Assembly: GCA_027596945.1 (NCBI GenBank)
Contig: JADGJH010000688.1
Location: forward strand, 1 to 15,283
From: Physocladia obscura
Taxonomy: Eukaryota > Chytridiomycota > Chytridiomycetes > Chytridiales > Chytriomycetaceae
Length of the DNA stretch: 15,283 nucleotides
Direction: 5' to 3'
Below, piece by piece: positions 1 through 7,193 of this stretch; positions within the stretch are counted from its first letter, which is position 1, and each line of letters starts with the position of its first letter. A program made the position numbers and the translations under genes. The notes under the pieces are model-generated. The model saw nothing but the letters and a program-made list of their open reading frames with translations. It ran no database searches and was not told the origin of the DNA.

Positions 1-337
1 GCAACAGTTGCTCTCTGACATTTGCTTGTGGGTTTCGACTATTGTTTTGAAATATTGGATGATCTTTGATCAATTCGGCAAGGGAATCGAATGATTTATG
101 ATTCATCTGAGTCTGAGTTTGGAAATCTTGATCATCCATGCTTAGAATGAGCGTTTTGAGGGCTGTGCTTTTTGGAATCCATCTGCGATCTGTGATAGTG
201 CGGCGAGATTCCATAAACCACAACAGTTCCAACAAATCGTCCATTTCGGTGAAAACAATGGCATTGTTGCTATCAGATGCCTCTGCTGATGATGAGTGAA
301 ACAGTTCATCATCCTCCTCATTAAGAACAGTGCTCAT
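1..337 (-). CDS. Partial PIF/Harbinger-like (DDE_Tnp_4 type) transposase, N-terminal 112 codons
   Basis: An open frame on the minus strand starts at ATG 337-335 and runs off the left edge, giving 112 residues. An in-frame TGA lies 15 codons before the ATG, so this is the first available start. The first ~30 residues are acidic and Ser-rich. From about residue 70 the pattern 'F-x-T-Q-x-(Q)M-x-x-K-S-F-D-x-L-x-x-L-I-K-D-H-P-I-F-Q-N-N-S' followed by 'NPQANVREQLL' matches, from my knowledge of the family, the helical region ahead of the DDE core in fungal Harbinger-type transposases (a short F-x-N-N-S-x-x-P-Q segment, then a Q-L motif). The catalytic DDE residues would lie outside the window, so whether the element is intact cannot be judged. 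It could instead be a domesticated HARBI1-like gene. The family call is moderate; the ORF itself is solid. Confidence 0.6.
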   Translation of the reverse strand, partial: MSTVLNEEDDELFHSSSAEASDSNNAIVFTEMDDLLELLWFMESRRTITDRRWIPKSTALKTLILSMDDQDFQTQTQMNHKSFDSLAELIKDHPIFQNNSRNPQANVREQLL

Positions 338-375
338 GAGGCACTCTTCAACGTCTTCTATAAGCTTGTGGTGGT

Positions 376-505
376 GGGATTTTCACGGCATATTTTTTTT
401 GGGGGTTTTTTTTTGGCAGACTTTGAAATCCCCTTGTGCGATTTTTCCAAAAAAAAAATGGGGATTTTCTCCTTTTTTTTTTGCGATTTTCAAACTGCGA
501 TTTTC
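376..505 (+). repeat. Cluster of GGGATTTTC / GCGATTTTC motifs upstream of the transposase ORF
   Basis: Five same-orientation copies of an (S)SGATTTT(Y) 9-mer occur within 130 bp: GGGATTTTC at 376-384 and 461-469, GCGATTTTC at 483-491 and 497-505, and GCGATTTTT at 438-446. A longer imperfect direct repeat overlaps the cluster: GACTTTGAAATCCCC at 419-433 and GACTTTGAAACCCCC at 507-521. They start 39 bp upstream of the transposase ATG and are embedded in T-tracts. Subterminal repeats of this kind bind transposase in some DNA transposons, but that role here is an inference. Simple low-complexity drift is the alternative. Confidence 0.4.
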
Positions 506-1168
506 TGACTTTGAAACCCCCTATTGTTGATTTTTGTTACTCAAAAATCACCAAAATGACATAATCAACTTTTCCCCCTTTTTTTTAACCAAATAAAGCT
601 TTTTAATTTATAAGTACATGTAACTTCCAATTAATGACAGAATCAAAAAGTCTATAGTTGATTTAGATTTTGAATGTATTTTGTGAACAGTAAATTCTGT
701 TCATTGTCCATACAGCTTGAATTCATCCTTCAACAAGTTGTTTGATTTTGAGTGACCAGAGCTCTTTCCAGGGAATTGAAATAAATTTGGTGTCATAGTC
801 AGATTTAAAAGAATAAATATACAATATACAAGCTGAATGGATAAATTACAAGTTCTAAATTAGATAGGGAAATTTTTTATTAAACCCTAAAACAGAAATT
901 TTGCTTGAATGATTTCTGTCAAAGAATTTATTTTTAATAATGGAGAGGAATTCAATGTTCTGACTTTGTCTCACAAATTCAAACAAAAAAAAATTTAGTA
1001 TATTCGAAATATTTAAAACAAGATACAAATTTGAGCATTTTGTTTAAAATTTCTATTCTTCAAGAAGATTTTAACAAAATTAAATGTGGTCAGGAAAACA
1101 TTTGAAGTGAATCCACAGGCATAGGATTTAGCAAGAAATCATGTGCTTGGGCATTTCATAGTGCTTGA

Positions 1169-1378
1169 AAATTTCAGCTTCAAAGATGCACCCTACAATG
1201 GCACACAATTTCTGTTGACTTTATGATTTGCCTGCCATTAACTACATCCAAAAGTGATACAATGATAGTTGCTATTGATTCTGGAGCCAAACATGTACAC
1301 ATTTTTGCTCTAAAAGGAGCTGCTTGTCATGTTCAATCACATTGGAACAAAAGCTTAGACAGTGGAAATAGAGTGTAA
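1169..1378 (+). mobile_element. Decayed Ty3/Gypsy-type integrase fragment
   Basis: A 69-codon open frame lies between TGA 1166-1168 and TAA 1376-1378. Its centre reads W-H-T-I-S-V-D-F-M-I-C-L-P-L-T, then S-D-T-M-I-V-A-I-D-S-G-A-K-H-V-H-I-F. This follows the start of the Ty3/chromovirus integrase core: W-x-x-I-S-x-D-F-I-x-x-L-P, then d-x-I-x-V-x-V-D-x-x-(S/T)-K-x-x-H-F. The D codon at 1217-1219 would be the first catalytic Asp. No start codon, flanking integrase sequence or other pol domain is visible. The zinc-finger region is reduced to a single Cys, and the frame ends before the second catalytic Asp. I infer an old internal fragment with no coding capacity. Confidence 0.55.
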
Positions 1379-1549
1379 TTTTTTGGAAGTGCATTCCCAG
1401 TTGTTGTGAATTGCAGGTTTATAGGAGTAAGCTTTTTGAATTATTGAATATCTGAGCAGCTTTGGTACAAATAGTCTTGCAAGTGTCTTGTCCACATAGT
1501 ATAAGAGGTTATTTCTGAGCTTTTAATGTGAGGTTGTGTAGTGGCGGGA

Positions 1550-1689
1550 TTATTTTTTAAGTTTTTGGTTTTCAGGATCAATGAGGTGTTTGGCAAATTC
1601 TTGAAATTTAGGATTATCAAGAGTCATTTCCTTGATGTCAGTCATGAGGTTATTAGTGAGAGCTAATTCAGTCAGATTTGGTATTGCTG
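1550..1689 (-). other. Orphan 46-codon ORF with protein-like composition
   Basis: The minus-strand frame ending at TAA 1552-1550 reads ...MTDIKEMTLDNPKFQEFA... It is preceded by a CAG that could be a splice acceptor (1689-1687), with a GTAAGT-type donor about 50 nt further upstream (around 1727). Joining these two sites brings an in-frame TGA close upstream, so no complete gene model works. It has even codon usage and a helical, charged composition unlike the surrounding AT-rich DNA. I do not recognise the family. It could be an exon remnant or chance. Confidence 0.15.
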
Positions 1690-2132
1690 TTTAAAAACCT
1701 TGCATCTTTGGCCACAAAATTTACTTACTTGAGGCTCATTCCGAAACATATGTTGAATAATCTCAAGCCAACTAGTTTTCCATAAGTAAGACCTAGTTAT
1801 ACCTTTATTTTTATTTTTATCTATATTAAAACATATTATTTTTTATTCTATTATTTACTTCCCCTCCTTTTCATTTGTCAGCCACAAAATCCCTTTTTAT
1901 TTTCACAATTTTTATGAAATTTTTACTTCCACTGTTCAAAAGTTCCATTTCACTTCTTTTTCAACTGCTCTGTTTCTCTCACAGGTATATTTCGAATTAA
2001 GTTTTAAATAACGTGTATTAAACAGCTTATGACAATAATGTGCCGGTCACAAAAAAGTAAATTGACAATCAGTTCAGAAATACTCATCAACTGTGATTGA
2101 AAAAATCAAAAAAGTAAAAGGTCATCGAAAAT

Positions 2133-2138
2133 TTTATT
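2133..2138 (-). terminator. AATAAA poly(A) signal overlapping the egh stop codon
   Basis: Read on the minus strand, 2138-2133 is AATAAA, and the TAA stop (2136-2134) lies inside it. A second AATAAA on the same strand lies further downstream at 1901-1896. If the overlapping hexamer is used, the 3' UTR would be only about 10-30 nt. Confidence 0.4.
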
Positions 2139-3900
2139 TCTTGATAACATCAAAGTCTGCTGGTGGAAAAACGATGCCATACATAACAGCCATTCCTAAT
2201 CAACACAAAATAAGTAAATAAAAGTTGTTTTGTTTGTTTTTTTTTTGACTTTTTACCTTCCATGACAACCGCAATAAACTGAATGACAACAGTAGTAGGG
2301 ATTCTGATAATCATCAGCAATGGATTGACTTTTTTGTCCAAATCCTGCAAAAATATACCTAGAATGTAAAGCCACACAAAGTTGACAAAATTAAAGTCAA
2401 TTAGCATTGCCATCCACCTGGGTGTTCCATAGTGAAATTCAAATCCGAGTGCAATTGACGCAACAGAGGCGAAGAGTGAAACAATTCCAAGAGACCAAAA
2501 GAATGACCACACTTTGGGCAAAATACTTGGCAAACGTCTAATTCCGACATACCATCTCCTTCTCTGCTTCATGAATCCAATAAAGTCAAGTGGGCTCTGT
2601 TCACGTACAATTCCAGCAATTTTTCCGCATCGGAATCCACGGTCCCATGCTTTTACGGCAAACTGGTAATCTTCTGTTAATGAACCCAAATCCCAGGTTA
2701 CAGCATTCTCGACAAGCCCATTTGTGAGGAGGAAAGAGCCGTGAGCACCAAAAACTGGACGGTGAAAATATGTGTATCTGACGATAGACACAAAATATAG
2801 GTCAACTTTTGAAAATGATTCAGATTGTTGAACTCAACTGCAGCTGAAATCTTGATACATCATCTCCAACTCTCAAAGCGTCAGCAACAGTGAAAATCCA
2901 GTTGTTCCAATACTTGTACTGATTGTAAAAGATGACACCCTGGCCAAAGTGGAAATCTTTTTCGTGGAATATAAAGTCCAGGACACGCTTCACTGACTCA
3001 TCATCAATGACAGACTCTTCATCGAGGTGCAGGATCCAATCATACTCAGTAAACCGCATAGTCTGGCGGTACCACTCAAGGGCGCGAGCCTTGTATTTAC
3101 TGGAAGATGTGGAGAAATATTTTGGGCAAGTGTAGCAATTGATACCTTCAAAAAAGTAAGGTTCGTCTGTAAGAACATGTACTCGAACTGCAGGGTGCAA
3201 ACGCTCCAAGTGTTTATGTGCATTCCAAGCACGGTAAACAGCCTGTAATGAAAGTTAGTGAAAGAGAGAAGAGAGAAATTGTTATGATAAATCACCGCGC
3301 GGTTATCCCCTTTCGTTACGGTCAGAATATACAAGTTATCAACTCGTCGTTTCTTGTCATCCTCATACGACAGAAACTTTGGAGTCCTAAAAGGTAACAC
3401 GAGCCCAAAAAAGCAAATCAAAGTGTATGGCAACGGAAGCAATAACCCTAGGTTTTTTTGTTAATATGAAAGATTAAAATTAAAATAGAAAAACCTAATT
3501 TCCAGTAGCACGAGTTGTTCCAAAGCAGATAATCATCATATTGCTGCAGTTTTCCGAGATAAAAAGCCTTAAGATAAGTTCCCCCAAGTATAAAAGCAAT
3601 GTTAACAATCCACATCTCACTCAACAACCCCATAACAATACAGGTATTCCCTAGATTAGTACGTTCTTCAGAGAGGTCATTTAGTGCGTAGGAAGTTGTT
3701 GGTCTTTCGAAATTGAGTTGCTGAGATGAAAGGCCTGGGTTGACGAGCGGTGGCAACGTAGTTGCGATTTTTGGAGGTAAAACTCGAGGAGCGCCAAAAG
3801 ACGCTTCAGATGACTCAGAATCGACCCACACGCTATTTTTGTTTGCATTGTTTGCATTGGCATCAGCATCTTTGTGGCCAATAAAATTTTCCGTTTCCAT
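2134..3900 (-). CDS. egh: Egghead-like family 2 glycosyltransferase (beta-1,4-mannosyltransferase EGH/BRE-3 type), five exons
   Basis: Exons 3900-3495, 3447-3296, 3242-2839, 2777-2257 and 2195-2134 join in frame to 514 residues (introns 47, 53, 61, 61 nt). A disordered N-terminus (1-80) has an Asp/Asn-Ala repeat at 11-22. Two membrane segments lie at ~87-110 and ~137-154. The catalytic domain shows VTKGD (179-183), acidic ILHLDEES (D260-E262), the TED motif (355-357) and the QRRRW motif (392-396). Three C-terminal membrane segments follow (~411-430, 447-465, 477-493), and the protein ends ...FDVIKK. Order and spacing match egghead proteins, which in invertebrates transfer mannose from GDP-mannose to glucosylceramide in the secretory pathway. 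The domain is intact, so activity is likely, but the acceptor in this organism is unknown. The start is the first ATG of an open exon; the spacer upstream is 303 bp. Confidence 0.88.
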
Positions 3901-4203
3901 CGCTAAATTTATGCTTGTAACTTTTGCTTGTTAAAGTTGTCGCTCGATTGCCTGTTGAGTTTTTCGTATTGATGCTCGAAGCTGATGCTGAAACCTCTGC
4001 TACTGATACTAATGTTTGGATTGATGGAAGTTTGAACTTGAAAAAATATTTCTAGAAAGAAGTTAAATTTTTTTGCATTGTTTCATTCCAATTTTATTTT
4101 CAATTTGGCTTCAATTACTTTGCAAAGATTTAGAAAGAAAGAAGTCATTGATCCGACACATAAATGAACGGGACGGTAGTGCCTGAAAATTTTAATTATT
4201 AAT
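3901..4203. other. Spacer between RIT1 and the egh-like gene
   Basis: These 303 bp hold the promoter/5' UTR side of the egh-like gene and the 3' end of RIT1, both on the minus strand. No ORF is supported. The half nearest egh has moderate GC; the half nearest RIT1 is T-rich and carries the RIT1 poly(A) signal candidate. No TATA box can be assigned with confidence. Confidence 0.5.
4093..4098 (-). terminator. Candidate AATAAA poly(A) signal of RIT1
   Basis: The minus-strand hexamer AATAAA (4098-4093) lies about 105 nt past the RIT1 stop at 4206-4204. It is followed by an A/T-rich, T-poor stretch. It is the first canonical hexamer downstream, but its use is inferred. Confidence 0.4.
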
Positions 4204-6026
4204 TTATGGCTTGGCGATACTTTGAAAATTCCTCACAACGTGTCGGTATTTTTGAATAAAAATTAGCAAATTCTGAATACTTTTTTTCGTCACTGAATTC
4301 TTTACTGATTTTAGGTCATATTTCAATGAGAAATCGTCTTGCAAAAACTGTATCAGAATTGCTAACGTTATTGCAACGGATCTGTCTTTTCCTGTACACG
4401 AAAACTCATTTATCAAATAAACAAACATAGCTGAATGACTGTGGAATATACCTTGTGCGCAATGAACGAGAATCTTCTGCTGCCCAACAACATCATTTTT
4501 GTTGTTATTGATGGCTACAAGAAATTGCAACACTGTTGGGATGGAGTCATACAATGCATATTGTCCCCTTTTCCCTTCAGTAATATTAAGATACAAGTAT
4601 TTCTGTTTTCCTGCAGGAGTTTTCGATAATTCAGACATTTGGAGATATTCTGGCGCACCACAGTTAATTACAACATCAAAGTGATCCCAGCAATGCGGCG
4701 GCTTTCCTTAAGTCAGCAATCAATAAAACAACCGAAGAATCAGCAATTCCAATGAATGACAACGTCAACAACGCTAAAAACTTACCACTTCGTCGCCCAC
4801 CTATTGCAATCCCTGTTTGGCCTATCCAATCGAAAAGGGTAGAACTGCAGCCGATTTCTCCACCAAAATGGTGATCATTCTCATTTATTGACTGTGTTTC
4901 CTTTGACAAAAGTTCAGTAATGATCCTTTGGCAGTCTTCATTTGTAATCGATACGTCCAAAAATCTAGCTTCATGTTGCCAAAACAAGTCTGGCGTCAAA
5001 CCCATTCCCCACATTTCGTGATCATCGGCCGCACCTTGAACATAATAAAACCCATTTTCATGCCTCACAGAACCGTCATTCACAACTCGACTTGCATTTA
5101 GACAAACGACTGGATAAAATGCGAGTGAATCATAATCATTGCAAAAACTAGTTTTAATATGGCGGTATTTATGATTGGAAAGTACACCGTGAGAGTCTTC
5201 AATTATGTTCATAAAATAACGCGTGTCGGGAGCTATCCATATAGCTCTCAACGGTTTCTTCAACATTGCAGCGACGGCGCCTACATCAACAGTTTCGCAG
5301 TCCAAAAGTTTCTGAGCAAATTGTGGAATCAAAGCCTCGATTTGTGCATTTTCAGTTGGTGGTGTTATTGATGGAAGGCTGTGGAAGTGAGCGTCCCAAG
5401 GTTCAATGTGCAGTATATTTTTGCGTCGGCGGTATTCAGAAACAGCATAATTTATAACAGCGCACCAGATCGGAATAGTTTTAGTGAGACTGTCTGGGAA
5501 TTTTTTGCCGCTCCGAGTTGAATCAACAAATATACAGCTGAAAGATCTTTAATAAGTTGAACAACCCATGTTTTTGATGTTTTTTTTGTACCCATGATCA
5601 GCACATATAACCGGCAAAATGTGCAAGTTAAGTCTCTTTAGGTTGAAGTCCCAGTTGCCGAAATGGCCATCCGTTGATTTGAAATAAACCGAAAGACTGT
5701 GACGTCGCTGTAGGAGAGTGAGTCACAAACAACAAAAACGCAATGGTAATATATTGAAAAATGCAAAAAAAGCAACAACCTTGTCTGAGTGTAAATACCA
5801 ACGACCGCAGCGTTCATTAGGAATAAGTTTAAATGCTTTGAAAGCATGGGACTGTGCAATTGTAGCAACAAAGTCGGCGTCAAGTTTAATGGATCGTAAT
5901 CGGTTCAAGCTGATACAGTCCCACAGTTAAAGCGAAGAAACCATTCGAGACATTGGTTAGCAACACGCACAGATTTTTTGCATTTCGGGAAATCTCTTTG
6001 TCAGGATGCCTGTCAGGGTTGTTCAT
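4204..6026 (-). CDS. RIT1: Initiator tRNA phosphoribosyl transferase RIT1, six exons
   Basis: Exons 6026-5971, 5909-5780, 5707-5592, 5537-4786, 4706-4452 and 4391-4204 join to 498 residues (introns 61, 72, 54, 79, 60 nt), close to the 513 of yeast Rit1. Rit1 adds 2'-O-ribosyl phosphate to A64 of initiator tRNA-Met, which keeps it out of elongation. Family motifs run across every junction: NRLRSI (21-26), NERCGRWY (50-57), YFKSTDGH (70-77), FVDSTRSGKKFPDSLTKTIP (104-123), YVQGAADDHEMW (266-277) with GLTPDLFW (280-287), WDHFDVVINC (358-367), and a PTP-like loop HCAQGKDRS (433-441; C434, R440) in the C-terminal domain. Only one ATG precedes the NRLRSI block, which fixes the start. It is divergent from the SLP phosphatase gene. 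The last intron splits the Gly437 codon in the P-loop. Confidence 0.95.
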
Positions 6027-6056
6027 TTTTAAACAAACACCCAAAAAAAAAAAAAT
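6027..6056. promoter_or_regulatory. 30-bp divergent intergenic region between RIT1 and SLP start codons
   Basis: The RIT1 ATG (6026-6024, minus) and the phosphatase ATG (6057, plus) are separated by only 30 bp, ending in an A13 tract directly before the plus-strand ATG. Both starts are well fixed by conserved N-terminal sequence. Either both 5' UTRs are extremely short, or each gene's transcription starts inside its neighbour. An A-tract in this position suits a shared nucleosome-free bidirectional promoter (inference). Confidence 0.55.
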
Positions 6057-7067
6057 ATGCATTCATTGCGAATAGTCTTCTTGCTTGCTGGTGTATTTCA
6101 ATTTCGACAGACGCAAGCAGCGCTGCAGCGGATTGTTGCAGTCGGTGATTATCATGGTGATTATCCACAGGTGGCCAAAGTCTTGCGGATGGCCGGAATC
6201 ATTGATAGTACTGGCGCCGTTTTGAAAGCGATGCAACCAACAGTGTTTGTGCAAACGGGCGATGTGGTTGATCGTGGACCGGACACAATAGCACTTTTCG
6301 AGCTGATGCAACGGCTATACAACGGATCGACAATGTTTCATTCTTACCAGGAATCATCAGCATCAGGACTTATTGGCATGTTTCCACTGTTGGGTAATCA
6401 CGAAATTATGAACCTACAGGGAGATTTGCGATACGTGACGGCTGAAGACTACGCATCGTTTGGCGGACGAGAGGCTCGGCGCGCTGCGTGGAGCTCTCAA
6501 GGCTGGCTCGGTGAATTGCTCTTTACCACCTTCAACAACGTCACAGCCATCGTCAACGGCTCTGTATTTGTACATGGTGGAATTACTTCCGAATGGGCAC
6601 AGCTTGGTGTGGATGGACTCAACAACCACGTCCACAATGCCTTGAAAGAGCCGCGGTGGCGCGACTCAGTCTTTGGCTCGAACGGTCCTTTTTGGTACCG
6701 AGGCTATGCCCTAGAAAATGAAGATGTCGTTTGCAAACCATTGAAGAAGGCCCTTAAGTTGTTGAAGGTAATTGGTTTTTTATATGTGGATCGAATATAA
6801 TAATTTATCCAGGCAAAAAGAATGATTATTGGCCATACGCCGCAGCTTGAATCGAAAGAGATCTTGTCCAGATGCAATGGCCAGGTTTTTGTTATTGATG
6901 TAGGAATTTCGAGTGCCTACGGAGCAAACTGCGCGGCACTTGAAATTGTCGGTGACATTGTGACGGCTCTTTATTGTGTTCCAGGGAAGCCCGATGAAGC
7001 ACGACGCGTTGATTTAACCCCAAAATTAGAAGGGTTGAACAGATCTTTAGATGATAATGAGTTGTAG
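6057..7067 (+). CDS. Secreted Shewanella-like protein phosphatase (SLP, PPP-type metallophosphoesterase), two exons
   Basis: Exons 6057-6767 and 6813-7067 (intron 45 nt) give 321 residues. All metallophosphatase motifs are present in order: GDYHGD (30-35), GDVVDRG (68-74), GNHE (113-116), VHGG (172-175) and, across the intron, GHT (244-246). This arrangement with the GDxHGD start is typical of bacterial-like SLP phosphatases, known from plants, apicomplexans and some fungi, rather than of PP1/PP2A. The first ~21 residues form a signal peptide (basic n-region, LRIVFLLAGVF core, cleavage near TQA). Sequons at 89, 161 and 167 fit a secretory-pathway protein. The C-terminus is DNEL, a distant variant of xDEL retrieval signals; that reading is weak. 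The substrate is unknown. An AATAAA lies 11 nt past the TAG stop. Confidence 0.88.
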
Positions 7068-7078
7068 AAAATGTTTCC

Positions 7079-7084
7079 AATAAA
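7079..7084 (+). terminator. AATAAA poly(A) signal of the SLP phosphatase gene
   Basis: AATAAA begins 11 nt after the TAG stop, followed by an A-rich stretch. It lies in the 126-bp spacer before the ABC transporter start, so the two same-strand genes are tightly packed. Confidence 0.55.
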
Positions 7085-7140
7085 GAATTGTTCAAAAAAA
7101 ATTTCCAAAAATTAATTCGACTCGATTGGAATCGACAAAA

Positions 7141-7179
7141 ATGAAACAATACAGAATCAACAAACAATGCAAACTGTAA
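7141..7179 (+). promoter_or_regulatory. Candidate upstream ORF (12 codons) in the ABC transporter leader
   Basis: ATG 7141, with A at -3, opens a 12-residue basic peptide (MKQYRINKQCKL) closed by TAA 7177-7179, which is 14 nt before the transporter ATG at 7194. If the transcript begins upstream of 7141, this short uORF would be scanned first and could lower or regulate translation. The transcript start is unknown. Confidence 0.3.
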
Positions 7180-7193
7180 ATTAAAAAAAGAAA

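Larger units (their letters stand above)
338..2132. other. Gene-poor, AT-rich stretch with transposon debris
   Basis: Apart from the motif cluster, the integrase fragment at 1169-1378 and a short orphan ORF at 1550-1689, I find no supportable gene here on either strand. The sequence has long A/T runs and frequent stops in all frames. It probably holds the right end of the transposon whose transposase begins at 337, older retroelement debris, and the 3' flank of the egghead-like gene. No tRNA-like or rRNA-like segment was recognised. Confidence 0.6.

Noticed and set aside
296..530. Two overlapping Phe-rich plus-strand ORFs of 66-70 codons
   Set aside because: The first part is antisense to the transposase ORF and the rest is T-tract translation, with no protein-like composition.
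844..849. Asp in place of the catalytic Glu after NBD1 Walker B (protein positions 844-849, not bases), and FSQGQ instead of LSGGQ in NBD2
   Set aside because: Both are normal features of the ABCC family, whose NBD1 site is degenerate, so they are not novel.
1276..1287. A D-S-G-A motif that could mark a retroviral-type aspartic protease
   Set aside because: The same frame matches the integrase pattern (I-S-V-D-F...L-P...V-x-V-D) on both sides at the right spacing, so D-S-G-A is better read as the degenerate V-D-R-x-S-K segment.
4392..4451. Treating the RIT1 intron at the P-loop as coding
   Set aside because: The insert would break the conserved HCxxGKDRS loop, and canonical GT/CAG borders flank it exactly at the motif. 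I therefore annotate splicing and list retention only as a possibility.
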